The translations under genes and the position numbers were made by a program. Of a stretch of DNA of 64,000 nt, positions 42,794 to 51,600 are shown piece by piece (the stretch's first letter is position 1; every line of letters begins with the position of its first letter). Location: positions 1-64,000 of the forward strand of contig CASGAM010000025.1 of assembly GCA_949299545.1 (NCBI GenBank), in the 5' to 3' direction. The DNA comes from an uncultured Prevotellaceae bacterium. GTDB lineage: Bacteria > Bacteroidota > Bacteroidia > Bacteroidales > Bacteroidaceae. The notes under the pieces were generated by a model, which had not been told where the DNA came from, did no database searches, and saw nothing but the letters and a program-made list of their open reading frames with translations.

Positions 42794-44464
42794 TCAGATT
42801 TCAACGTCAGCGTATAGGAAACGCTTGATACTGCGTTTGGGAGTCTTTTCAAATTCTTCTTTGAAGAGTTTGATGCCGGAAACCTTGGCGTATGAGGGGA
42901 GCGCGGCATTGAGTTCAACGCGGTTTTCCTCCATTACCCGCTCTATGTCGATTTCCTGTAAGCCCAGTGCTTGTGCCTCTTCATAATCGGGATGCACTAA
43001 ACCGTACAATTTTTCTCCTTTTTGGATGACAATGCTTTCGTTGACCAGTGTCATGTTGTTGAGCAGGTCTTCTATTTCTTCCGGGTAGATGTTCTGTCCG
43101 TTGGCTCCTAAAAGCATGTTTTTGCTTCGGCCTTTGATGAATAAATTGCCTTCTTCGTCGATGATGCCCAAATCGCCCGTGTGATACCAGCCGTCTATCA
43201 ATGTTTCTTTGGTAGCTTCTTCGTTCTTGTAATAGCCCAGCATCACGTTGGTGCCACGTGCTAATATTTCGCCTACTTCGTTGTGAGGGTCGCTGCTGTT
43301 AATCTTGATTTCCATACGCGGTGCAGCCTTTCCGCACGAGCCTAACTTGAAATCTTTCCAGTCTTCGTAAGTGATGATGGGGGCACATTCCGTGGCGCCA
43401 TATCCTACGGTATAATTGAAGCCGATGTCGTGCAGAAGTGCTTCTATTTCGCGGTTGAAAGCAGCGCCGCCGACAATGACTTCGTAGAAATTTCCACCGA
43501 AAGCGGCTTTTATCTGCTCGCATATCTTGTCTTTTATTTTCTGTCGTACAACCGGGATCTTGAGCAACATCTTGACGGTCGTCCCCTGAATTTTGGGGAG
43601 GACTGCCTTGCGGATGATTTTTTCAATGACCAGCGGTACGGCAATGATGATGACGGGCTTGATTTCAGAGAATGCCGTGAAAAGTATCTGCGGTGAGGGG
43701 ACTCTTGTGAGGAAATACACCTTGCACCCAGCGCAGAACTCGTAAATGAATTCAAAGGACATACCGTACATGTGTGCCATCGGTAACATGGAGACAACAG
43801 GGTCGCCGGGTTTGACATGTGGCCCCAATACGGTTCTGGCGAACTCTAAGTTAGACCAGAGGGCGCGGTAGGGAATCATCACACCTTTTGAGCGGCTTGT
43901 TGTGCCTGAGGTATAGTTGATGACTGCCAGTTCGTCGTCACTGCCTTTATAGTATGAGATGTGGTGCTTGCGGAAGTTCTTCGGATAACGTTCTCCGAAC
44001 AGTTGGTTCAGATGTTCGCGGGCATAAATGACTTTCTGCGTGCGGCCGACCAGAAGTGAATAGTCGGTTATGCAGATGATGCCTTCCAACCCCGGCATTT
44101 CATTGGCGTCCAGTTCGTTCCATACGACATCGCCTACAAATAGCAACTTCGCTTCGCTGTGGTTTACTATGTTGTGTACCTGTTCGGCCTTGAATTCATG
44201 CAGTATGGGAACGGCCACTGCACCGTAAGTCAGTGTTGCAAAGAAAACGGCGCCCCAGTGCGCGCAGTTACGTCCGCAAATGGCTATTTTGTCTCCGCGT
44301 TGTACGTTGCTGTATTCAAAAATGATATGAAGTTTTTCGATGATGCGGGCAATGTCCTTGTATTGGAAAGTTTCGCCCTTGTAGTCGGCCAGTGCGTCAA
44401 GGTCCCAATACTCCTTGATGCTTTGCTCTATTTGTTCATTGAAGTTTTGGTGTGTTTCTTCCAT
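42794..44464 (-). CDS. AMP-forming long-chain acyl-CoA synthetase
   Basis: A 556-residue adenylate-forming enzyme that activates a carboxylic acid with ATP and CoA. The AMP-binding signature YTSGTTSRSKGVMI, then GYGATECAPI, and the hinge region GWYHTGDLGIIDEEGNLFIKGR are intact, with a C-terminal lysine region (KTPKRSIKRFLY). It resembles the FadD15-like synthetases conserved in Bacteroidetes, for which fatty acids are the expected substrate. Because the steroid-reductase trio lies directly downstream, activation of a bile-acid side chain is a possibility worth naming, but nothing in the sequence requires it. It follows yggS by 66 bp. Confidence 0.92.
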   Translation of the reverse strand: MEETHQNFNEQIEQSIKEYWDLDALADYKGETFQYKDIARIIEKLHIIFEYSNVQRGDKIAICGRNCAHWGAVFFATLTYGAVAVPILHEFKAEQVHNIVNHSEAKLLFVGDVVWNELDANEMPGLEGIICITDYSLLVGRTQKVIYAREHLNQLFGERYPKNFRKHHISYYKGSDDELAVINYTSGTTSRSKGVMIPYRALWSNLEFARTVLGPHVKPGDPVVSMLPMAHMYGMSFEFIYEFCAGCKVYFLTRVPSPQILFTAFSEIKPVIIIAVPLVIEKIIRKAVLPKIQGTTVKMLLKIPVVRQKIKDKICEQIKAAFGGNFYEVIVGGAAFNREIEALLHDIGFNYTVGYGATECAPIITYEDWKDFKLGSCGKAAPRMEIKINSSDPHNEVGEILARGTNVMLGYYKNEEATKETLIDGWYHTGDLGIIDEEGNLFIKGRSKNMLLGANGQNIYPEEIEDLLNNMTLVNESIVIQKGEKLYGLVHPDYEEAQALGLQEIDIERVMEENRVELNAALPSYAKVSGIKLFKEEFEKTPKRSIKRFLYADVEI

Positions 44465-44530
44465 TGCACATTTTGTTTTGTTGTGTGCAAAACTAACTGA
44501 AAAAAATCATATAAACAAGTCGCAGACTGA

Positions 44531-45202
44531 TTAATAATGCCTTTCTCCGAAAATTTTACTACCGACGCGTATCAAGGTGCTGCCTTCTTCAAGAGCGATG
44601 GGGTAGTCGTGGCTCATTCCCCATGAACATTCTTTAAAAGAAGGGCTGTCCGGAAAGTATGTGGATTTGGCTTTAGTAAAGAATGCGTGCGCGCGACGGA
44701 ACTCGGCGCGGACTTGCCCGGCGTCATCGGTATTGGAAGCCATGCACATGATGCCGCAGATGGTTACGTGTTGCAGGCTGCGCCATTCGCCATTTTCAAG
44801 GAAAATTTCACACTCTTCAGGCGTGAAGCCGTATTTGGTTTCTTCACATGCTACGCGCAGTTCCAGAAGGCAGTCAATGGTGCGACCGACTTTTGCAGCC
44901 TGCTTGTCGATTTCTTTCAGAAGTCTGGCGGAGTCTACGGCATGGATGAGGCTGACATAAGGGACGATGAATTTGACTTTGTTGGTTTGCAGGTGTCCGA
45001 TGAAGTGCCATTCTATGTCTTTGGGCAGACATTCATGTTTCGCTTGCAGCTCCTGAACATGGCTTTCGCCGAAAATGCGTTGTCCGGCGGCGTAGGCTTC
45101 TTCAATGCAACTCGCCGGATGAAATTTTGAGACGGCCACCAGACGTGTGCCTTCAGGCAACATGCGATTGATGGCATTTATTTCTTCCTTGATGTTTGGC
45201 AT
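44531..45202 (-). CDS. YggS-family pyridoxal-phosphate homeostasis protein
   Basis: A 223-residue TIM-barrel protein (PLPBP/YggS, alanine-racemase N-terminal fold) that binds pyridoxal phosphate and buffers its cellular level. LVAVSKFHPASCIEEAY contains the PLP-binding lysine. GESHVQEL, EWHFIGHLQTNK and the phosphate-binding MSHDYPIALEEGSTLIRVGSKIFG block are diagnostic. The family has no established catalytic reaction. It lies 18 bp downstream of the DUF4494 gene, an arrangement common in Bacteroidetes. Confidence 0.95.
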   Translation of the reverse strand: MPNIKEEINAINRMLPEGTRLVAVSKFHPASCIEEAYAAGQRIFGESHVQELQAKHECLPKDIEWHFIGHLQTNKVKFIVPYVSLIHAVDSARLLKEIDKQAAKVGRTIDCLLELRVACEETKYGFTPEECEIFLENGEWRSLQHVTICGIMCMASNTDDAGQVRAEFRRAHAFFTKAKSTYFPDSPSFKECSWGMSHDYPIALEEGSTLIRVGSKIFGERHY

Positions 45203-45220
45203 AATGGTGTCTTTTGATTT

Positions 45221-45691
45221 TCAGGCTTCTTGAAACTCCGGTTTCTCGTTTATTTCTGCCTTGTAGTGGAACACGTCCATCAGGGGCGTTTCCGCTATGG
45301 CGGCTATTTCATAATCAGCCATGGTGCCTTCCATGCCTTTGTCAAGGCGTTTTACGGCATCCCGCAGGTCGGATGCCTGGATCAGCATGTTTTGGAAACT
45401 GCGTTTTTCCACACCGTTCTTTTCGTCCAACGTGATGAACGCCACTTTTGCCTTGAAAAAGCGGTCGGCCGCGTCTTCGTCGGTTTCAAACAGTTCCGCG
45501 TATTTTGCGCGTTTGATGTCGGTCACTTCAAACTCTCCCGACATGAAAGGCTCTATCTCTTCAAGGAATCTGCGTTCAGCTTCGGTAAAGCTGAGGGCGT
45601 CTACCAGATAAGGCTCGGTAACTTTTTTTACTAAACCATTTTCCATGGTTTTTTCATATCTTACTTTGCATTCAAACCATTCGTTTGCCAT
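45221..45691 (-). CDS. DUF4494 domain-containing protein
   Basis: A 156-residue cytosolic protein that I recognise as DUF4494, a Bacteroidetes-restricted family of unknown function. NEWFECKVRYEKTMENGLVK, EPYLVDALSFTEAE and FQNMLIQASDLRDAVKRLD are its conserved blocks. It carries no catalytic motif I can name. It is the first gene of the leftward run that continues with yggS, the acyl-CoA ligase and the steroid-reductase-like genes. Confidence 0.9.
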   Translation of the reverse strand: MANEWFECKVRYEKTMENGLVKKVTEPYLVDALSFTEAERRFLEEIEPFMSGEFEVTDIKRAKYAELFETDEDAADRFFKAKVAFITLDEKNGVEKRSFQNMLIQASDLRDAVKRLDKGMEGTMADYEIAAIAETPLMDVFHYKAEINEKPEFQEA

Positions 45692-45852
45692 TGTGTTATG
45701 TATTTGTTTTGATCTTGTTAATGTGTGAACAGGAAAGCAAAGTTAGACATAAATGCTGAAATAAACGAATAAAAAAGGATGAAAGCCGGATAAAATTGCT
45801 TGTTTGTCCGGATGGGGGATGAAAAACAGACTGATGGAGATGATGGGGAAAA

Positions 45853-45930
45853 TTGCAAGCCGGCACTGCGACCGCTTGCAAATTTTGTTGCGACCGCTTG
45901 TAAATTTTGCTGCGACCTGTCGCAATTTTA
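45853..45930. repeat. Dispersed intergenic repeat, site 5 (22-bp tandem)
   Basis: The clearest copy of the family: GCGACCGCTTGCAAATTTT (45868), GCGACCGCTTGTAAATTTT (45890) and GCGACCTGTCGCAATTTT (45912) follow each other at exactly 22-bp spacing, separated by GTT or GCT. A decayed inverted module, TTGCAAGCCGG, precedes them at 45853. Both module types, CGCTTGC and TGTCGC, occur in one array. Confidence 0.9.
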
Positions 45931-46008
45931 GTGAAGACGGTATGCTATTGCGAAGGTATAAAGGAATCTGATGATCTGACTTTAATCTGTTGTCTTATAG
46001 TTACACGG

Positions 46009-46053
46009 AAGAGGCTGTCTCAAAATAAACTTGAGACAGCCTCTTTTGTTTTA
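46009..46053. terminator. Perfect 15-bp hairpin with T-run on the + strand
   Basis: AAGAGGCTGTCTCAA (46009-46023) pairs perfectly with 46031-46045 and TTTGTTTT follows on the + strand. No + strand gene ends here; the gene downstream is leftward and stops 35 bp away. It can act as a terminator in either direction. The GAGGCTGTCTCAA arm also resembles ends of some Bacteroidetes insertion sequences. Confidence 0.6.
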
Positions 46054-46087
46054 GGTTTTGTTTCGATTTTCGCTGTATCGTTTTAGG

Positions 46088-48313
46088 TCATTCTTTGTCC
46101 TCAAAGCGCCGTTGTAGGAAGCCTTCCAGGTTGTAAGCGTCGACTTCTTCGGTAGCGATGCTGCCGTCCTTCTCCACCACGACGTAATGCGGAATGCCGT
46201 TGAATCCGAAGAGCTGGCGCATGTACAAATATTCCGTGTCCGTCAGGCGGTAGCAGGCTTCGCCTTTCAGATGCTTCTCCACGTATTCCGTATAGTCTTT
46301 CAGTGGTGACTCTCTTTCGTTGGTGATGTAAACGAACTGGAATTCGGGATGGTTGCGGTATCGCTCGCGCAGCGGGGCCGTGGCCTGTATGCCTCCCCGG
46401 CAGGGCCCGCAGGTGGTAGCCCAGAAGTCGATAAACAGCACTTTGCCCGCATGGGGCGCAATGACGCGGCGGAAGATGTCGGTGGCTTTCCCTTCGGGCA
46501 GCCGGTACGAAGCCGACTGAGTGTCGGGGAACTGCTGTTCCAACAGTTCGCGGGCTGTGGCCCGCAGATAGGGATGGGTGACAGTCTTTTCCTGCTGGTC
46601 GAGGAAGGCCACGGCATACTGGCGCTGCCCAAACACCTGGGACAATGCGGAGTGCAGGCTACGCACACGGGCTATTTGCCAGAGCAGCGGTGAGGGCGTG
46701 GCGCACAGGCGATTGACGATGCTGTCTTTTTTTTCATAGAATCTCAACAAAAGCCGTAGCTGTCTTTCGTCTAAAGGCAGGGCCTGAAAGGCGTCATCAT
46801 TCTGCATGTTTATCTGATCCTGAAGGGAAACGGAAAGTGGGCTCATGAATTCAAAGCGGTTGATGAAAATGCTTATGTTGCTGTTGGCCAACACCGACGG
46901 TTCGTTCAGAGGCATTTCCTTCAGGAAGTTGTAGTAGGATGCGTCGGGCTGCACCTTCAGTGTCTGATTGGTGCTGTCTTGCTGGGCGTAGTAGTCGCGG
47001 CTCAGTTGGTATTCGAAGTAAGTGCATCCCGTTTGCACGGCTTTTTGGTTACGTATCAGCGACACGGCCTTCTGCGAAGGGGCATAGAGGCGGCAGAGCG
47101 AATCGGCCTGTTGTTGCCATCGGGCGATGACGGGTTTCAGCCGTTTCTGGAACTGGGCGGGTGTCAGCGTTTTCTGTGCCATGGACAATTGGTCGTAAGG
47201 ATACTGGAAGTAGTTGTTCAGTGCCATGGCAAGGTACGACAAGTCGGGCCTCTTGCCCATGTAGGCGGTGTGGGGCAAGGGGAAGGAACTGTCGCGCGCA
47301 CGGCTGCGGGCCAGGATGTCTTCCCAGTCCAGGTAGAGGGTGACGGTGTCGCCCGGTTCGGCATAGAAGGGAATCCAGCTGTCCTTCAGCGTCAGGCTCT
47401 TGCAGACGGGATGTTGCAGAAGGAAAGAGCATTGGAAGCTGCCGTCGGGGTTGATGGGTACCACGGTGGGATAGTCCTGCTGGGTGATGACGTTCTCCAA
47501 ATAGAGGATGCCGCAGTCGAAATCCAGCCGCGGGTCGTAACCGTCCAGGTAACCTTGCAGGCAGACGCTGTCACAGTGGAAGAAGTCTTCGCCATAACCG
47601 TTGTCGGCTTCGGCAGCAGCCGCCTCGGGACGGACGCGGACGTAGCGCCGCGCTTCGGCAGCTTCGGGGGCAATGAGGCAGGAACCGTCCTTGCGGGGTG
47701 TCAGTTGCAGGGTGGCGGTGGAACCGTCGGTGCGGCTGCGGGCAGTCAGCACGATGCGTTTGCCCTTCTTGCGGCAGTTGGTCAGATGGTACAGCCGGTT
47801 GTTCATGATGACGAGCGAGTCGTGGATGCCATACGTCCAACGGCCTTGCGCATCGTCGGCAAACCAGTTACCTTCCACCTGTTTCAGGGCCGACGGCCGT
47901 TTGGGGGCTGTGGACACCAGCGAAATGTCGTAAGTGTTGCTTTCACTTCCATTGGGGTCAATCAGGTGGATGGTCCGTGTTTCCTTAGGTAGGGGTTCGA
48001 ACAGCAGTACGAAGTCCATCCGGCCCGAATCGGGCATGAAGGTTTCCTTCTTCAGTTCGATGCCTTCGGCGCCCGTCTGCTTGTAGCGTTTGCCGGTGGC
48101 GGCATCTTCCAGATAGTTTTCTCCGTCTTCCTTAATCCACCAGTGCGGACGGAAGATGGCGTGAATGTAGACTTTGGTATATTCGGGGGTGCGCTCAATG
48201 CGGGTGATGTTGCGGATGCTTCCGTTGCGGGCCTTGAATATGGGCTTCTCGATGGTTTGTGCCGTCAGCAGCCCTGACAGTAGGAGCAGGAGGCACGATA
48301 GCAATGCTTTCAT
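46088..48313 (-). CDS. TlpA-like thioredoxin-fold exported protein
   Basis: A 741-residue exported protein ending in a TlpA/ResA-type thioredoxin domain (last 140 residues or so) with the redox pair CGPC in FIDFWATTCGPCRGG and the cis-Pro in GIPHYVVVEKDG. The long N-terminal part after the signal peptide (KALLSCLLLLLSGLLTAQ) is beta-rich and has no named domain that I recognise. Proteins of this form in Bacteroidetes are anchored or periplasmic disulfide/redox proteins of largely unknown partners. The frame is open to 48415, but ATG 48313 starts the signal peptide and a TACCTTTG -7 box lies in the extension. The gene is clearly GC-richer than both neighbours. Confidence 0.85.
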   Translation of the reverse strand: MKALLSCLLLLLSGLLTAQTIEKPIFKARNGSIRNITRIERTPEYTKVYIHAIFRPHWWIKEDGENYLEDAATGKRYKQTGAEGIELKKETFMPDSGRMDFVLLFEPLPKETRTIHLIDPNGSESNTYDISLVSTAPKRPSALKQVEGNWFADDAQGRWTYGIHDSLVIMNNRLYHLTNCRKKGKRIVLTARSRTDGSTATLQLTPRKDGSCLIAPEAAEARRYVRVRPEAAAAEADNGYGEDFFHCDSVCLQGYLDGYDPRLDFDCGILYLENVITQQDYPTVVPINPDGSFQCSFLLQHPVCKSLTLKDSWIPFYAEPGDTVTLYLDWEDILARSRARDSSFPLPHTAYMGKRPDLSYLAMALNNYFQYPYDQLSMAQKTLTPAQFQKRLKPVIARWQQQADSLCRLYAPSQKAVSLIRNQKAVQTGCTYFEYQLSRDYYAQQDSTNQTLKVQPDASYYNFLKEMPLNEPSVLANSNISIFINRFEFMSPLSVSLQDQINMQNDDAFQALPLDERQLRLLLRFYEKKDSIVNRLCATPSPLLWQIARVRSLHSALSQVFGQRQYAVAFLDQQEKTVTHPYLRATARELLEQQFPDTQSASYRLPEGKATDIFRRVIAPHAGKVLFIDFWATTCGPCRGGIQATAPLRERYRNHPEFQFVYITNERESPLKDYTEYVEKHLKGEACYRLTDTEYLYMRQLFGFNGIPHYVVVEKDGSIATEEVDAYNLEGFLQRRFEDKE

Positions 48314-48614
48314 GTTATCTATAAGGTTTGAGTAACTGGTTAACGGTTCGCCGTTGAGCGCAAAGGTAGGATTTTTCCAGCCTGCGAGGTGAAGGCTGCC
48401 GTTCGGTTTTAACACAGATTAACGGGCTGCCTGGGCATGGGGTTATCCGACTCAACTTTCGCGACTCAAGTTGCAGTTGTCTAGCTACAAGATGACGCGT
48501 CGACAAGGCGTTTGTAGCAAGTCGTTTCAAACGGCACCTTATCGGACAGGACATCCAACCCTGTAAATATTTTGACCGAAGCCTTGTTAACTCGTAAGTA
48601 GGCGCTTGCGGAAC
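48314..48614. other. Intergenic stretch between the TlpA-like and GH43 genes
   Basis: About 300 bp. Apart from the TlpA-like promoter there are only short inverted repeats (for example CAACTT at 48453 with AAGTTG at 48468). I see no gene and no clear terminator for the GH43 gene. Confidence 0.4.
48361..48368 (-). promoter_or_regulatory. -7 box of the TlpA-like gene
   Basis: TACCTTTG on the reverse strand fits TAnnTTTG and is 48 bp before the chosen ATG at 48313. It lies inside the longer open frame, which favours the shorter protein. Confidence 0.45.
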
Positions 48615-51600
48615 TTAATTTATTACTTTTTGACCATTTATGATGTAGATGCCCGGCTTTAAGCTGTTGAGTGCGTCGGCTTTCCTTACTTTTGAAAGGG
48701 CCTTTATGCCGTTCAGGTAGTATACGTCGACAAAGTCGTCGTCAGTTTCGGCAGGTGTGGTGCTTATTCCGGTCTGGTCAAAATCAATAAGTAATGCTTT
48801 GATGTTTGATGACTGGATATTGTCCGGAAGTTGCAGATAAGCATGGTAGGGTGTGATTGTGGGTTGGATGGTACTTTCAACTTTGTAGAAGGCCACGACT
48901 CCGTTCTGGTTTTGGAGAACGTAAGAACCAACCGGGGCGGCTTTTTCTTGCAATACACCGGTCAGGAGGCCGGACGAATATTCATCTGTTGTTGCAGAGT
49001 TGATACCGCTGAAATAATAGGTTCCGTTTCCGAAGACAATGTAAGGCGTATTGGCACTGATGGTGTTTGCCGCCATAAGCGACAAATAGTTATCATTGGC
49101 GATGCTGTTGCAGGTGTACACTTGCATGCCGGTTGGTATCGGAGCATCGAATGGCAGTATCAAAGTAGCCCAGTCATGCTCAATATTGATGGTTGTGGAG
49201 ACTTGCTTGCTTAAGACATCCTCAATATATTCGCTTATGCTGACAGGCTGTATGCCTTGCTCGGTTGCGGTGGTTTGTGCTATGGAGCCGTCTTCGTTGA
49301 ATGTAAGCCTGTCGATGCAGATTTCATGATGTGCGGCCGGCTCTTCGTCAATATGATTTTTGTTGATACGTTGGTAGACAAGATACCATTCGTCTTCTCC
49401 CGGAACCCGGATGACAGCACAGTTGCCTGTTCCGTAAATACCTGCATCCGGTACGGATGACAGTATGATGTTGTTGCTGGTCATTGTGACAGGGCCGACA
49501 GGGGATGTTGAGGTGCCGTATATGATACTGTTTTCCGTGTTACCGTTTGTGCTGTTGTTCCATAAAAAATAGTAGATGCCATTTCGGCAGAAAACATGTA
49601 CTGGGGCGTAATTGGAAGAGAAGCCGGTGGAGATAGCTGTGATGTTGACAGAGCTACCGTCGGATGGTATGTTATTGTCCAGCTCGCAAACCATCAAGTC
49701 GCCGTCGTTCCAATACAGGTAGGTTTTCCCGGTCACTTCGTCAGTGTACACGTCTGGGTACAGGGCACTGCCCGTTTCTGAACCGGTGACAACAATGCCA
49801 TAATCTTTGAATGGTCCTGTCGGCCGGTCGGATACGGCTAATCCGATATGTTTTTTGTTTTCATCTTTACTGTCGGTGTTGTAATACATGAAATACTTGT
49901 ATTGACCGTTTGTCTGTTTCTCTATGACAGTCGGGGCATAGCCGTCGTCAAAAGCCTGGCCTTCTTTTTGCCAGTTGACGAGGTCGGACGATGAGAAAAC
50001 GTCGATTCCGGCAGAACTGTCGGTGCCATTGTCCGTTGCGGCATAAATGTAGAATTTTCCTGTCTTTTGGGAGAAAATGATGTCCGGGTCGGCATGGAAA
50101 TCTTCAATGACAGGATTTGCCATGACTTCGACTTTCAGTGTGAACTTTTTGCTGTTCAGACCGTTGTCTGCCGTATATTCTATGCTGCCGTTGCTGAAGT
50201 CTTGTTCGCCGGCCGGAGTCGTGGAGCAGCCTGGAGAAAGAACCGGTTCTGGATCGAAACTACTGATGTCTGTACCTTGCCTTACCGGCAATGTGATAAT
50301 ATTGTTTTCCTCGGTGATTCTTTCTTTCAGAATGTTGCGGTTGTTGAAGTCCGTCAATGTAATCTCCGTCGAGCCTGTCGGGAATGCTGATAACAAGGCG
50401 TCTGTTTCTGCTTTCGTGATGGGTATCACGGTTCCGTGTCTTGGCGTAAAGGCGCCGCTTGTCGTCGTTTGTGCGCGGAGCGTGAAAGTTTCAAGGTCTT
50501 CGCTGGAGCAGAATTGATAATAGCCGCTGCCGTAACAGTCGTACATGAGAATCCAGGTATCTGAGTTGATGAGCCGGTACAGGCCGCCTCCTTCAACAGC
50601 TACGTTGGTTTGTTGGAGTGTGCCCGATGGTTCGCTCCATTGGCTGCCTTCCGGTTTGCCCGGTTCGGCTGTCAGCCTTTCTGACGTTACCTGGCAAATG
50701 CCTCCCGTGCCTTCGTTTTTGTATATCATGTGGTAAATACCTTCGCGGTCATCAAAGATGATGTCTGCGTCGATGGTAGCGGAGCCACGGTCGTACAGGA
50801 AGACAGGATCGGAGATGAGATCGGTAAAATCGTCGTTGGCATAACAGTAGAATACTTTGTCGTAGGGGCATTTCCCGTCGTTCGTGAGAAGGGAGAAATA
50901 AACCATGTAACGGCCTTTGGTGCCATCCGCGTTTTCATAGTCAGGATCCCAAATGGTTTCGGGTGCCCAAACTCTGGTCACGTTTGCCCATTCGGGGAAT
51001 TTGTCGGGGAAATGTACCGTACTGTGTTGCCAGTGAATCATGTCCGTGCTTTTGTACATCACGATGCCTCGGTTGGAATCCCAACCCTCGGAACATCTCA
51101 TGTCTGTAGCTACCATGTAGAATGTTTTTCCGTCTTCTCCCCGCAGGATGTGTGGGTCTCTGATGCCTTTCTTGATGGCTACTGTATCACTCCACATGAT
51201 TCTTTCACCGTTGTTGAGCGGTGTGTAATCGTAACCGTCTTTGCTGATGGCGTAATACAGGTTCTCATTACTGTTGTTGGGGAAGTAGACAAAGAGGTAA
51301 GAGTCGTAATCTTCTTTTTCGGCAACATTTATATTAAACGCTTTCGTATCTTTCAGAGCGTTCTTGTACCCCGTTGCTGTCAGTGTTATCTCTTTTTTTC
51401 CATACCCTGAGGGAGCAAGGCGTAACAGTTTTCCTGCGTCGGAAATAAAGTCCTGGTCGCTTGAAGTCCATGTGAGAATGGTGCCTTCGGTAGTTGCGGT
51501 GGGGAGTTGCAGGTCATTTCTCAGGTTATTAAGGTTACCGCTCAGACTGAGATTGGCGAGGTCGTATGCCAATGCTGTTTCGTCATCGGGAATGGCAAGC

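Larger units (their letters stand above)
45692..46087. other. Intergenic region with repeat site 5 and a hairpin
   Basis: This 396-bp gap contains the fifth dispersed-repeat site (45853-45930) and a 15-bp perfect hairpin (46009-46045). No gene is supported. Confidence 0.65.

Noticed and set aside
45853-45930. A 22-bp tandem that looks like the start of a CRISPR array
   Set aside because: The unit is continuous repeat with no unique spacers, only three copies are present, and no cas genes lie in the window.
46979-47992. 337-codon + strand frame opposite the TlpA-like gene
   Set aside because: High GC makes long antisense frames likely. The sense strand has a signal peptide and CGPC motif, and the antisense protein resembles nothing I know.
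48315-48554. 79-codon reverse-strand frame upstream of the TlpA-like gene
   Set aside because: It overlaps the promoter and N-terminal region of the TlpA-like gene in another frame and shows no domain or signal.
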